A stretch of DNA of 38,300 bases from an uncultured Oscillospiraceae bacterium (GCA_944387125.1 CALXDT010000110.1:1-38300), one strand, 5' to 3'. Counted from the first letter of the stretch, positions 7,833-16,211 are shown. The notes: a model not told the origin generated them from the sequence alone. Made by a program: numbers and translations.

Positions 7833-8330
7833 ATGCCCTTTTCTCTGCTGCCCCGGCTGATGGCCGGGAGCCTGACGGATCTGACCCCCGAACTTCTGAA
7901 AAGTCACGGGATCCGGCTGCTGATGCTGGACTTTGACAACACCATCGTGCCCTACACCACCGACGAGCCCACACCGGAAATGACAAGCTGGCTGCGGCAG
8001 ATGCAGGAAACGGACATTCAGGTGTGCGTGGTTTCCAACAGCCACCGGGACCGGGTGCCGGAATTCTGCCGAAAGAACGGCCTGGACTGCATTACCCACG
8101 CCCGGAAGCCCTTCTCCAAGGGGATTCAGGCCTGCCTGGCGCACTACGGCATTGCGCCCGGTCAGGCGGCGCTGGTGGGGGACCAGATCTATACCGATAC
8201 CCTGGGAGCCAACGGCGCCGGAGTGGTCTCCATCCTGGTGCAGGCCATTGACAACCAAAATTTCTGGCTGAAGGCGCGCCATGTGCTGGAAATGCCATTT
8301 ATTTTTGCTGCAAGAAAACGGAGGATCTGA
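7833..8330 (+). CDS. yqeG: YqeG-family HAD phosphatase
   Basis: 165-residue HAD IIIA phosphatase. HAD motif I is LDFDNTIV (about 31-38, nucleophile and acid/base Asp), motif II is VSNSHRD near 67, the motif III lysine lies in ARKPFSKG near 90, and motif IV is GDQIYTDTLGA near 116. Relatives include phosphatidylglycerophosphate phosphatases, so a role in phospholipid synthesis is plausible but inferred. ATG 7833 follows GGGAGG. In B. subtilis yqeG belongs to the yhbY-nadD-yqeK cluster; here it is about 4 kb from those genes. It is followed after 2 bases by the M24 peptidase. Confidence 0.88.
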   Translation: MPFSLLPRLMAGSLTDLTPELLKSHGIRLLMLDFDNTIVPYTTDEPTPEMTSWLRQMQETDIQVCVVSNSHRDRVPEFCRKNGLDCITHARKPFSKGIQACLAHYGIAPGQAALVGDQIYTDTLGANGAGVVSILVQAIDNQNFWLKARHVLEMPFIFAARKRRI

Positions 8331-8332
8331 AT

Positions 8333-9397
8333 ATGAAGAACTTGGAAAAGTATCTGTCCATCCTGAACGGCGAAGTGGACGGCCTGCTGCTCACTTCCCG
8401 CTACAGCCGCCACTACGGGGCGGAATTCGACATCGCCGAAGGCGTGGCTGTGGTTGCCAGAGGCGGCTGCCGCTATTTCACCGACAGCCGTTACATTGAG
8501 TCTGCCCAGAACAATCTCAAGGGGTTTGAGGTGCTGCTGGTGGATCGGGAGCATACTTACTACCAGCGGCTGAACGACGCTATTGCGGACTTTGGCATCA
8601 GCACCCTGGGCTATGAGGAAAACTATCTGACAGTGGGCGAGCTGCGGGGATACGAAGAGCACCTGAACGCCAAGCTGACGCCTTACAACAAGGCCATCAG
8701 CGCCTTCCGGGGTCAGAAGGAGGACTGGGAACTGGCGCTGATGCGCAAAGCCCAGTCCATCACCGACAAGGCCTTCGCAGAAGTGATTACCCGGCTGAAG
8801 CCCGGCATGACCGAGCTGGAGCTCCAGGCGGAGCTGATCTACTGCCTGTATAAAAACGGCGGCACCGGCCTGGCCTTTGATCCCATCGTGGTCTCCGGCC
8901 CCAACACCAGCCTGCCCCACGGCGTGGCCGGGGAGCGGGTAATTCAGCCCGGGGACTTTGTTACCATGGACTTTGGCGCGTCTTACATGGGCTACTGCTC
9001 GGATATGACCCGCACCGTGGCGGTGGGCTACGCCACTGAGGAAATGAAGCAGGTCTATGAGACTGTGCTGAAAGCCCAGGAGGCGGCTCTTGCCATGACC
9101 CGGGCGGGCATTCCCGGCAAGGACATCGACGCCGTTGCCCGGAAGGTGATCACCGACGCCGGTTACGGCCCTTTCTTCGGCCATGGCTACGGCCACAGCC
9201 TGGGGCTGGAGATCCATGAAGCGCCCAATCCCAATACCGCCAACGAAGAGCCGATGCCCGTGGGCGCGGTGTGCTCTGCTGAGCCGGGGATCTACCTGCC
9301 CGGGAAATTCGGCGTGCGCATTGAGGATGTGACCATCTTGCGGCAGGACGGCTGCGAGAATATTACCCGCAGCCCCAAGAATTTGATTATTGTCTGA
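8333..9397 (+). CDS. M24 family Xaa-Pro peptidase
   Basis: 354-residue cytosolic metallopeptidase of the aminopeptidase P/prolidase group, removing residues next to proline. An N-terminal creatinase-like domain (about 1-125) precedes the pita-bread catalytic domain. The metal ligands are visible: the Asp residues in VTMDFGASYMGYCSDMTRT (about 212-230), the His in GHGYGHSLG (near 283), the Glu in SAEPGIY (near 316) and the Glu in VRIEDVTIL (near 329). GGAGGAT precedes the start. It is probably co-transcribed with yqeG and lies before efp, a common clostridial neighbour. Confidence 0.93.
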   Translation: MKNLEKYLSILNGEVDGLLLTSRYSRHYGAEFDIAEGVAVVARGGCRYFTDSRYIESAQNNLKGFEVLLVDREHTYYQRLNDAIADFGISTLGYEENYLTVGELRGYEEHLNAKLTPYNKAISAFRGQKEDWELALMRKAQSITDKAFAEVITRLKPGMTELELQAELIYCLYKNGGTGLAFDPIVVSGPNTSLPHGVAGERVIQPGDFVTMDFGASYMGYCSDMTRTVAVGYATEEMKQVYETVLKAQEAALAMTRAGIPGKDIDAVARKVITDAGYGPFFGHGYGHSLGLEIHEAPNPNTANEEPMPVGAVCSAEPGIYLPGKFGVRIEDVTILRQDGCENITRSPKNLIIV

Positions 9398-9415
9398 AAA
9401 AATTCCCGTACCCTC

Positions 9416-9444
9416 TTGCATAATTCCGGATTTTGCGTTAGAAT
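9416..9444 (+). promoter_or_regulatory. Promoter for efp
   Basis: TTGCAT (9416-9421), 17-base spacer, TAGAAT (9439-9444). The leader of about 60 bases contains a short CCTCCC/GGGAGG hairpin near 9473-9488, just upstream of the AGGAGG ribosome binding site. Confidence 0.68.
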
Positions 9445-9510
9445 ATATGAACTGGAGTTATGCCATACATTCCCTCCCGGAGGGGAGGATAGCTTAGGAG
9501 GATAAATAGA

Positions 9511-10074
9511 ATGATTTCTGCAGGTGAATTTAGAAACGGCATTACCTTCGACATGGACGGCAAGGTCATGCAGGTTGTGGAGTTCCAGCATGTAAAGCCC
9601 GGCAAGGGCGCCGCCTTTGTCCGTGTGAAGATGAAGAACGTTATCACCGGCGCCGTGACGGAAACCAGCTTCAATCCCACTGCCAAATTCCCCACCGCGT
9701 TTGTGGAGCGCAAAAAGATGGAGTATTCCTATAACGACGGCTCCCTGTACTACTTTATGGATCAGGAGACCTATGAGCTGGAGCCCATCGACGCTTCCGC
9801 TTTGGACGATTCCTTCAAGTTCGTCAAGGAGAATGACATCTGCACCATCATGAGCTATAAGGGCAAGGTCTTCGGCGTGGAAGTTCCCAACTTCGTTGAC
9901 CTGGTGGTTACGGAGACGGAGCCCGGCTTTGCCGGCAACACCGCCACCAACGTCACAAAGCCCGCCACCGTTGAAACCGGCGCTGAAGTGAAGGTGCCTC
10001 TGTTTATCAACGAGGGCGACAAGATTCAGATCGACACCCGCACCGGCGAGTACCTGGGCCGTTCCAAGGCGTAA
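9511..10074 (+). CDS. efp: Elongation factor P
   Basis: 187-residue EF-P, which relieves ribosome stalling at polyproline stretches. The three-domain layout is complete, starting [13 protein letters not shown] and ending with [19 protein letters not shown]. The tip of domain I reads [10 protein letters not shown], placing Lys32 at the position that carries the modification in other bacteria, as in B. subtilis. No lysyl-modifying enzyme (EpmA/EpmB type) is encoded in the window. A strong AGGAGG precedes the start. It is the first gene of a unit with the CD1247-like gene, 24 bases downstream. Confidence 0.97.
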   Translation: MISAGEFRNGITFDMDGKVMQVVEFQHVKPGKGAAFVRVKMKNVITGAVTETSFNPTAKFPTAFVERKKMEYSYNDGSLYYFMDQETYELEPIDASALDDSFKFVKENDICTIMSYKGKVFGVEVPNFVDLVVTETEPGFAGNTATNVTKPATVETGAEVKVPLFINEGDKIQIDTRTGEYLGRSKA

Positions 10075-10098
10075 GGCCGCCTGAAAAGGAGACTGATT

Positions 10099-10539
10099 AT
10101 GACCATTTCCGAAAAGTCCGCCTACCTGAAGGGCCTGATGGAAGGCCTGTCCCTGAACACCGAGTCCGATGAAGGCAAGATGATCGCCGCCATTGTGGAT
10201 CTGCTGGGCGATATGGCCAAGCGGGTCGCGGACATCGAGGAGACCACCATCGCCATCTCCGATGAGCTGGACGAGATCGAAGAGGATCTGGACGCCATCG
10301 AGGACTTCATCATGGATGAGGATGACTACGAGGATTACGAGGACTACGAAGATGACTGGGAGGAGGAGCCTGAGGAAGGTTTCGACTTCGGCGACGAGGA
10401 CACCACCATCTATGAGGTGGAGTGTGCCTGCGGCAACATCATCGACTTCGACGAGGAGACGCTGGAAAAGGGCAGCATCGTATGCCCCAACTGCGGTGAG
10501 ACCCTGGAGTTCTCCCTGGAGGATGAGGACGAGGAGTAA
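10099..10539 (+). CDS. CD1247-like acidic protein with C-terminal zinc ribbon
   Basis: 146-residue, very acidic protein of unknown function. Residues 1-65 form a helical region (KSAYLKGLMEGLSLNTESDEGKM is the recognisable start, seen in clostridial CD1247-type proteins). Residues 70-95 are a Glu/Asp/Tyr run with repeated EDYED units. The C-terminus has a zinc ribbon: CAC near 109-111 and CPNC at 129-132. It follows efp closely and ends at a strong terminator, so the two are likely one transcript. A link to translation is inferred from position only. Confidence 0.85.
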   Translation: MTISEKSAYLKGLMEGLSLNTESDEGKMIAAIVDLLGDMAKRVADIEETTIAISDELDEIEEDLDAIEDFIMDEDDYEDYEDYEDDWEEEPEEGFDFGDEDTTIYEVECACGNIIDFDEETLEKGSIVCPNCGETLEFSLEDEDEE

Positions 10540-10562
10540 TCCCGGATGGGATAGCAATCAGC

Positions 10563-10590
10563 ACGGCAGGTGTTTTCACCTGCCGTTTTC
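10563..10590 (+). terminator. efp operon terminator
   Basis: ACGGCAGGTG (10563-10572), loop TTTT, CACCTGCCGT (10577-10586), then TTTC. A perfect 10-bp stem. Confidence 0.85.
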
Positions 10591-10676
10591 CATGCCAGAA
10601 TACCTGCGGCCTACAGGATTCTTCCGGTATAAACCCCTGTGCTTATGGGAAAACTTTTCCATAAAGGAGGCGGTAA

Positions 10677-10940
10677 ATGATGGTAAAAGGCATTTCCAGA
10701 CAGGTGATTGTGGTGCACGCGCCGGAGCCGAAGCTCTTTGAGCAGGCAATCTTCATCCTGAAGGATGAGGCGGTGAAAGAGGGCATTACCGACGAAGATT
10801 TGATGCGGGAGGCACAGCTGGCTATCCGCAGCAAGGAAAAGCCGGGAAGGAAGCGGCACCTTTACCTTTACGGCGCTGTTTGGGCTGCCGGCGGCGCATT
10901 GACAACGGGGATTGCCTGGCTGTTGACCTGGCTGTTCTGA
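10677..10940 (+). CDS. Small membrane-anchored protein of unknown function
   Basis: 87 residues. A soluble N-terminal part (residues 1-55, including KGISRQVIVVHAPEPKLFEQAIFIL) precedes a basic linker (KEKPGRKRH) and one C-terminal membrane segment (about 62-86, LYGAVWAAGGALTTGIAWLLTWLF). The layout suggests a tail-anchored cytosolic domain. The N-terminal pattern resembles uncharacterised short clostridial proteins I know from memory; no function is assigned. AAAGGAGG precedes two consecutive-codon-spaced ATGs (10677 and 10680); either may be used. It is followed 36 bases later by dus. Confidence 0.8.
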   Translation: MMVKGISRQVIVVHAPEPKLFEQAIFILKDEAVKEGITDEDLMREAQLAIRSKEKPGRKRHLYLYGAVWAAGGALTTGIAWLLTWLF

Positions 10941-10976
10941 TCCGGTAGCCGGAATCCCCGGGAAAGAGAGAAATCT

Positions 10977-11942
10977 ATGCACATCGGAAACCTGAATATT
11001 GAAAATCCCCTGTTTCTGGCGCCAATGGCCGGCGTATCGGATTGGGCATACCGCACCGTTTGCGCAGGCCTGGGAGCCGGCGTCACGGTAACGGAGATGG
11101 TCTCCTCCCGGGCGCTGGTGTATCGGGATCAGAAAAGCGCAAAGCTGCTGCGAAAGACCGAGGGCGGCGTCTGCGGCGCCCAGATTTTCGGCAACGACCC
11201 GCAGATCATGGCGGAAGGCGCCAGGCTGGCGCTGGAAATCTCCGGCTGCGACTTCCTGGATATTAACATGGGCTGCCCTATGCCCAAAATTGCCGGCTCC
11301 GGAGACGGCTGCGGCCTGATGCGCACCCCGGAGCTGGCAGGGCAGATTGTGGCGGCGGTGGTCAAAGCGGTGGATGTTCCTGTAACGGTGAAATGCCGCC
11401 TGGGCTGGGACAAGGGCAGCATCAATGTGCTGGATTTTACCAAGCGGATGGAGGACTGCGGCGCGTCCATGGTTACGGTGCATGGGAGAACCCGGGCAAT
11501 GCTGTACACCGGCGTGGCGGACTGGGACACCATTGCCAAGGTCAGGCAGCAGCTGACCATTCCTGTGATTGCCAATGGAGACATTACCGACGGCCAGGCG
11601 GCTCTCCGCTGCCAAAGGCGCACCGGGGCGGACGGACTGATGATCGGCCGCAGCGCCTTCGGGGATCCCTGGATCTTTCAGGAGGTCAGGGCGGCACTGT
11701 CAGGAGAGGAATATCCCGGCCGTCCCTGTCTGAAGGACCGGATCTCCGTGGCGGTACATCAGTTTCAGCTGTCAGAGCAGGATCACGGAGAGCATATTGC
11801 CTGCCTGGAAGCCAGAAAACACTTTGCGTGGTATCTCCGGGGGGTGCCCCACAGCAGCTACTACAAAAGGGAGATCACCTCCCTGACCACAATGGAGGAT
11901 ATCTACCGGGTGGCAAGGGATGTGGTTCGGGATCTGGGGTGA
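10977..11942 (+). CDS. dus: tRNA-dihydrouridine synthase
   Basis: 321-residue flavoenzyme reducing uridine to dihydrouridine in tRNA D-loops; the DusB-like clostridial group. Visible features are the FMN-binding start (NPLFLAPMAGVSDWAYR, 10-26), the catalytic cysteine in DINMGCPMPK (near 98), the VTVKCRLGWD segment, HGRTR near 170, and the C-terminal VIANGDITDG and GLMIGRSAFGDPWIF phosphate-binding stretches. The helical tRNA-binding C-terminus is complete. The ribosome binding site is modest (GAAAGAGAG). A terminator-like hairpin follows about 50 bases after the stop. Confidence 0.94.
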   Translation: MHIGNLNIENPLFLAPMAGVSDWAYRTVCAGLGAGVTVTEMVSSRALVYRDQKSAKLLRKTEGGVCGAQIFGNDPQIMAEGARLALEISGCDFLDINMGCPMPKIAGSGDGCGLMRTPELAGQIVAAVVKAVDVPVTVKCRLGWDKGSINVLDFTKRMEDCGASMVTVHGRTRAMLYTGVADWDTIAKVRQQLTIPVIANGDITDGQAALRCQRRTGADGLMIGRSAFGDPWIFQEVRAALSGEEYPGRPCLKDRISVAVHQFQLSEQDHGEHIACLEARKHFAWYLRGVPHSSYYKREITSLTTMEDIYRVARDVVRDLG

Positions 11943-11993
11943 TTTGGCAGCGGAACCCACTTTTGGAAAAAACATAGCAGAATGAAATAACGG

Positions 11994-12039
11994 CCGCTTC
12001 ATACCCTAATCCAGAGGTGAGGGTATGAAGCGGTTTTTT
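11994..12039 (+). terminator. Terminator-like hairpin overlapping the M23 gene start
   Basis: CCGCTTCATACCCT (11994-12007) pairs perfectly over 14 bp with AGGGTATGAAGCGG (12020-12033), followed by six T (12034-12039). The 12-base loop holds the GAGGTG ribosome binding region. The 3' arm contains the start codon ATG 12025 and codons 2-3 of the peptidase gene. It has every feature of a Rho-independent terminator for dus, yet it sits inside the next coding region. It may act as an attenuator or translation gate; the symmetric arms could also be a protein-binding operator. Confidence 0.7.
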
Positions 12040-12960
12040 GCGCTATCCATATTGCTGATCCCTTTGCTGGCAATGCCGGCGCGAGGGGAGACGATCCGCT
12101 GGGTGGATTTTCATGTACCATATGAATCCCTGAAATATGCCATGGATCAGGACATCGCCACCTTCGACCAGGAAAAGCACCTTTCCTGGATCGATATACT
12201 GGCGCTGGCAGCCTGCCGCACCGGCGGAAAGTGCCCTCTGTCCGCGGTGAAACAGGCGTCTTCGGAATTAAGGGGCGACCGATCTCCCCAGGAGCTGCTG
12301 GGGGAGCTGTACAAATACTATGCCTATTACCACCGGGCCTACAGCGCCGTGCTGGGGGGACTGGTGGGAAGCTACGCCATTGAAAAAGACGGCCTGTGGG
12401 TTCCGGAGTATGGGCTGAAGGCCTTTTCTCCCATTGCGGCCGGATACGGATACAGCCACTGCGACGATTTTGGGGCGGCTCGCTCCTTTGGCTTCCGGCG
12501 GAAGCATCTGGGGAACGATCTTATGGGCGCTTTGGGCACGCCGGTGGTGGCGGTGGAAGGGGGCGTGGTGGAGGCCATTGGCTGGAACCGGTACGGCGGC
12601 TGGCGGGTCGGCATCCGCTCCTTTGACAGCCGCCGGTACTACTATTATGCCCATCTGCAAAAGGACAAGCCCTTTGCGCCGGGTCTGGCGGAAGGCGATC
12701 TGGTGCAGGCGGGAGATCTGATCGGCTTCATGGGCAGAACCGGCTATTCAGACAAGGAAAATGTCAACAACATCGAAACGGTTCACCTGCACTTCGGTCT
12801 GGAGCTGGTATTCGACGAAAGCCAAAAGGAGTGCAATTCCGAGATCTGGGTGGATGTCTATGACCTGGTTCGGCTGCTAAGCGCCCACCGCAGCAGCATT
12901 CAGGGAAATGAGCGGGTCTATCCCTATCGGGATCTGGATCTGGAGGTCTTCCCCCAATAG
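12025..12960 (+). CDS. Secreted M23 family metallopeptidase
   Basis: 311 residues with an N-terminal signal peptide (MKRFFALSILLIPLLAMPARG). After a helical region of about 120 residues comes a LytM/M23 domain: the zinc-binding RKHLGNDLMG (near 160, His and Asp) and HLHFG (near 254, second His), with YYYYAHLQ between. Family members cut peptide bridges in peptidoglycan, so a role in wall remodelling or sporulation is likely. ATG 12025 follows GAGGTGAGGG, and the signal peptide needs this start. Expression may be gated by the hairpin that contains the start codon. It ends at a bidirectional terminator. Confidence 0.88.
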   Translation: MKRFFALSILLIPLLAMPARGETIRWVDFHVPYESLKYAMDQDIATFDQEKHLSWIDILALAACRTGGKCPLSAVKQASSELRGDRSPQELLGELYKYYAYYHRAYSAVLGGLVGSYAIEKDGLWVPEYGLKAFSPIAAGYGYSHCDDFGAARSFGFRRKHLGNDLMGALGTPVVAVEGGVVEAIGWNRYGGWRVGIRSFDSRRYYYYAHLQKDKPFAPGLAEGDLVQAGDLIGFMGRTGYSDKENVNNIETVHLHFGLELVFDESQKECNSEIWVDVYDLVRLLSAHRSSIQGNERVYPYRDLDLEVFPQ

Positions 12961-12968
12961 TGCCCGGT

Positions 12969-12995
12969 GAATCAGCGGCGCTCCGCGGCTGATTC
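12969..12995. repeat. Short inverted repeat between convergent genes
   Basis: GAATCAGC (12969-12976) pairs with GCTGATTC (12988-12995) just after the M23 stop. No T run follows. It sits beside the stronger terminator at 13009. Confidence 0.4.
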
Positions 12996-13008
12996 GCCAG
13001 AGAACAAA

Positions 13009-13037
13009 AAAACCGGAGGATTTTTTCCTCCGGTTTT
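13009..13037. terminator. Bidirectional terminator between M23 gene and trmO
   Basis: AAAACCGGAGG (13009-13019) pairs with CCTCCGGTTTT (13027-13037). The A run on one side and T run on the other let it work for both convergent genes. The trmO stop codon lies in its outer stem. Confidence 0.85.
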
Positions 13038-13722
13038 ATGGGCGTTTGCAAACCTCCTGAACTGTCAGACAGGTTCCCTGAACGGTGAAGCGAATGTCGA
13101 ACCCGGCAAAGGACAGACCGTAAACCCTCTGGGGATCCTGCTGGTAGGAAGGACGCGGATCGTGGGATAGAACGCCCACGGCCGCCTCCCGCTTATCCGC
13201 CGGAAGCAGCGCCAGCAGGGCAGGGGGAAAGTCTACCTCCAGGAGAAAATCCCTGGCAGTATCGGTAAAGCCGCCGGTGGCTTCCGGGTGACAGTCGCCA
13301 TAGGGGATGTAGGGCTTGATATCGAAAATGGGGGTTCCGTCCATGAGATCCGCCCCGCCCACATGGAGCACCGTGCCGAAGCTCTGGGTCTGCTCCACAC
13401 CCAGCAGCTTTACGCAGGAAAGCCCCAGGCTGTTGGGCCGGAAGGGGGAGCGGGTGGCAAAGACGCCCACCCGGGTATTCCCTCCCAGCCGGGGCGGACG
13501 TACGGTAGCAGACCAATCCGGGCGGACGGATTGGGAAAACTGCCAGATCAGCCATAGATGGGAGAATTCCCCAATGCCCCGGAGGGCGTCGGGGTTGCGG
13601 TAGGCAGGTTCAAAGATGATGGTGGAACGAAGCTGTTCCACCAAACCGCTTTGCCGGGGGATGCCGAATTTGTCGGGAAAGTCGCTGCGCATCCGGGCAA
13701 TGACTTGAAGGGTAACGTCCAT
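13036..13722 (-). CDS. trmO: TrmO-family tRNA methyltransferase
   Basis: 228-residue YaeB/TrmO-like protein. Characterised members use SAM to methylate N6-threonylcarbamoyladenosine at position 37 of certain tRNAs. Hallmarks are FSHLWLIWQFSQ near 53, ATRSPFRPNSLGLSCVKL near 89, and GADLMDGTPIFDIKPYIPYGD near 123. The C-terminal extension is complete. ATG 13722 is preceded by AAGGAG and starts one base after the znuB stop, so it belongs to the metal importer operon. Why a tRNA modifier is coupled to metal uptake is not evident from the sequence. Confidence 0.9.
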   Translation of the reverse strand: MDVTLQVIARMRSDFPDKFGIPRQSGLVEQLRSTIIFEPAYRNPDALRGIGEFSHLWLIWQFSQSVRPDWSATVRPPRLGGNTRVGVFATRSPFRPNSLGLSCVKLLGVEQTQSFGTVLHVGGADLMDGTPIFDIKPYIPYGDCHPEATGGFTDTARDFLLEVDFPPALLALLPADKREAAVGVLSHDPRPSYQQDPQRVYGLSFAGFDIRFTVQGTCLTVQEVCKRP

Positions 13723-13723
13723 A

Positions 13724-14563
13724 TTATCTTCTCCTTTCCCGGAAGCAGAAGGTGACGGCAAAGATCCCCGCGAGGATCAGGCTGATGGCGGCGCCGGCGG
13801 AGCTGCCCAGCCAGTAGGAAACAACCAGACCGCCCAAGCCCGCGGCAGTGGCGAACAGGACGGAGAACAGATGATACTGCCGCAGATTCCGGGCGATGTT
13901 CCGGGCCGCGGCAGCCGGGAGCACCAGCAGGGAGTTGAGAATCAGAAGACCCACGCTGGAAATGCTTAAGGTGACGACCACGGCAATGGCGGTGATGAAC
14001 AGGGTCTGGGACAGTCCCACCGGAATTCCCCGGGAAGAGGCCAGCTGGGGATGGATGGCGGTGAGCGTCAGCCGGTTGGAATACAGCACCCAGAAGATCA
14101 GAACCGCCAGCAGAACCAGCGCCAGAAGACCGATTTGCCCGGGGGTTACGGAAAGAATGTCGCCGATGAGGTACTGGTTGTATTTGGTGAAGCTGCCGCC
14201 GCCCAGGGTGGCGGCAAAAATACCCAGCGCCACGGCGCTGCTGGAAAATACGCCGATGAGGGTATCCGCCGCCTGATTGCTCCGGCTGCGCACCCAGGAG
14301 AACAGCAGGGCAAAGGCCACGCTGAAGGCCACCGCTCCCAGGGTGGGGAAGCTCATGCCGCAGATGACGCCGATGGCAATGCCGGTAAAGGCGGAGTGCC
14401 CCAGGGCGTCGGAAAAGAAGCTCATACGCCCGGTGACGATCATGGTAGACAGAATTCCGAACAGCGGCCCCATGATCAGCAGCGCCAGCAGCGCGTTTTT
14501 CATAAAATCCCAGTGGAGCATTTCAAAAGGAAGCATATCGCAAAATGCGTGCCAAAGGCTCAT
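13724..14563 (-). CDS. znuB: Metal ABC transporter permease (ZnuB family)
   Basis: 279-residue membrane protein of the ABC-3 family that forms the zinc or manganese channel. At least seven hydrophobic segments are visible. The family stretch SFFSDALGHSAFTGIAIG occurs near 48-65, and the coupling region includes SSRGIPVG near 175. It overlaps znuC by 4 bases and ends one base before trmO. Metal identity cannot be read from the permease; zinc is favoured by the His-rich binding protein. Confidence 0.9.
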   Translation of the reverse strand: MSLWHAFCDMLPFEMLHWDFMKNALLALLIMGPLFGILSTMIVTGRMSFFSDALGHSAFTGIAIGVICGMSFPTLGAVAFSVAFALLFSWVRSRSNQAADTLIGVFSSSAVALGIFAATLGGGSFTKYNQYLIGDILSVTPGQIGLLALVLLAVLIFWVLYSNRLTLTAIHPQLASSRGIPVGLSQTLFITAIAVVVTLSISSVGLLILNSLLVLPAAAARNIARNLRQYHLFSVLFATAAGLGGLVVSYWLGSSAGAAISLILAGIFAVTFCFRERRR

Positions 14564-15312
14564 AGGCTCCCTCCTTTCATATGGAAGACCCGGTGGAACT
14601 CGGGAGAATTCAAAACGGCCTCGGGAGTTCCCTGGATCAGCAGCGCGTGGTCAATGAGCACCACCTGATCGGCGTACCGGGGAAGCATGGAGAAGTCGTG
14701 GGTGGTCATAAGGATGGACAGGTCGTAGGTTTTGCGGATCTCGTCCAGCATGTCCATGAGCACGGCCATGCCTTCCACATCCACACCGGACAGCGGCTCA
14801 TCCAGAATCAGAATATTTGGCAGAGGCTCCAGCGCCAGAGCCAGCAGCACCCGCTGCAGCTCGCCGCCGGAGAGGGTGCCCACCCGCTTGTGAATCAGAT
14901 CCTCTCCGTGAACCCGTTCCAGGCATTCCAGCACCGTCTCCTCCATGGCCTTTCCCAGCCCCAGGAAGGCCGGGCGCTTGCTCATGCAGCAGGCGAACAG
15001 GTCTGCCACGCTCACCGGGTCGCTGGGATCAAATGCCGGACTTTGGGGAACATAGCCGATCCGGGGTTTTTTGCTCCGCTGTCCCGGCGTGGAAAAGGCG
15101 ATGACGCCGGAATACTCCTGCTGGCCCAAAACGGCCTTGAGAAAGGTGGATTTGCCGGCGCCGTTGGGGCCGATGAGGGCGACCATTTCTCCGCAGTGGA
15201 CATGGAGGTTCACATCTTTTAAAATAGCGTCGGCTCCAATGCGGACAGACAGATTCTCCACCCGCAGGCAGCAGGAATGTCCGCAGGATCCGTCGTGGAA
15301 GGGAAAGTTCAT
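14560..15312 (-). CDS. znuC: Metal ABC transporter ATP-binding protein (ZnuC family)
   Basis: 250-residue ATPase driving the importer. Walker A is GPNGAGKST (near 48), the Q-loop lies in IGYVPQS, the signature is LSGGELQRVLLALAL (near 146), Walker B is NILILDEPLSGVD, and the switch His lies in MTTHDFSML. The N-terminus has an unusual Cys-containing stretch (HDGSCGHSCCLRVENL) before the ABC domain. Together with nearby His it could bind metal, though this is speculative. Four-base overlaps with both neighbours indicate tight translational coupling. Confidence 0.93.
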   Translation of the reverse strand: MNFPFHDGSCGHSCCLRVENLSVRIGADAILKDVNLHVHCGEMVALIGPNGAGKSTFLKAVLGQQEYSGVIAFSTPGQRSKKPRIGYVPQSPAFDPSDPVSVADLFACCMSKRPAFLGLGKAMEETVLECLERVHGEDLIHKRVGTLSGGELQRVLLALALEPLPNILILDEPLSGVDVEGMAVLMDMLDEIRKTYDLSILMTTHDFSMLPRYADQVVLIDHALLIQGTPEAVLNSPEFHRVFHMKGGSL

Positions 15313-16211
15313 TGCAGTGCCTCCTTGATGGTACGGATGTTGTGATACATGGCGTCAAAGTAGCTGTCTCCGGTCATGGCCATATCCAGCGCGTAGACCT
15401 GACAGCCGGTTTCCCGGGAAATGATCCCGGAAGCGGAGACACTGCCGCTTTTTTCGGTAAACACAGCAGGAAGGTGATGCTCCCGCACCGTTTCAATCAG
15501 GTGGATCAGCTCCTGAGCGGAGGCTTCCCGGCCGGATTCTTCTTCTACCGCTTCCAGTATGGTCAGGTCAAAGGCCTGGGCGAAGTAGGCAAAGCCGTCG
15601 TGGAAGGTGATTAGTTCCCGGCAGGACAGGTCGTCCAAAACTTCCCGGCCGTAGGCGTCCAGCGCTTCCAGATCCTCCAGAAGAAGCTGAAGATTCTCCT
15701 GAAAGGTCTGGGCGTCCTGGGGATATTGGGCGGACAATCCCCGGCAGATATTTTCCGCCATGATCATGGCGTTTTTCGGGCTGAGCCAGATGTGGGGATC
15801 TTCCTCGTGGTGATGATGGCCGTGATCCGTATGGTTGTGATGATCCTCCTGGGGGCAGATTATCTGAATCCCCTGGGAGGCGTCGATGGTTTTGGCATCG
15901 TCCAGAATTCCGTCCAGGAAGCTCTCCAGCCCGGCGCCGGAAAGGATCACCACTTCCGCGCCCTGGGCGGCTTTGGCCTGCCGGACACTGAGGGAATAGT
16001 CATGCAGGCAGGAGATCTGCTCTGTGACCAGCCGGGTGACGGTGATGCCGGTGCCCTGGCACAGCCGCTGGGTGAAGTCGTACACCGGCAGGGTGGTGGC
16101 TGCCACCTGGGCAGGTTCCTGCCGGGCGCATCCCGGCAGAAAAAAGACCAGGAGCAGCAGGATCAAAGATGATATTGGGTGTTTTTTCATACAAAGCAGT
16201 CCGTTTCTCAT
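15309..16211 (-). CDS. znuA: Metal-binding lipoprotein of zinc-type ABC transporter (ZnuA family)
   Basis: 300-residue lipoprotein: hydrophobic signal segment then LPGC with the lipidated Cys at 28. The fold is the cluster A-I type. Likely ligands are the His in CLHDYSLS (near 70), in DPHIWLSP (near 139), and in ITFHDGFAYF (near 203). A histidine-rich loop (HHNHTDHGHHHHEED, about 122-136) precedes the second ligand, typical of zinc-specific members. The start at 16211 is preceded by AGGA; ATG 16190 has no ribosome binding site. First gene of a four-gene unit znuA-znuC-znuB-trmO. I could not identify a clear Zur site. Confidence 0.92.
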   Translation of the reverse strand: MRNGLLCMKKHPISSLILLLLVFFLPGCARQEPAQVAATTLPVYDFTQRLCQGTGITVTRLVTEQISCLHDYSLSVRQAKAAQGAEVVILSGAGLESFLDGILDDAKTIDASQGIQIICPQEDHHNHTDHGHHHHEEDPHIWLSPKNAMIMAENICRGLSAQYPQDAQTFQENLQLLLEDLEALDAYGREVLDDLSCRELITFHDGFAYFAQAFDLTILEAVEEESGREASAQELIHLIETVREHHLPAVFTEKSGSVSASGIISRETGCQVYALDMAMTGDSYFDAMYHNIRTIKEALQ

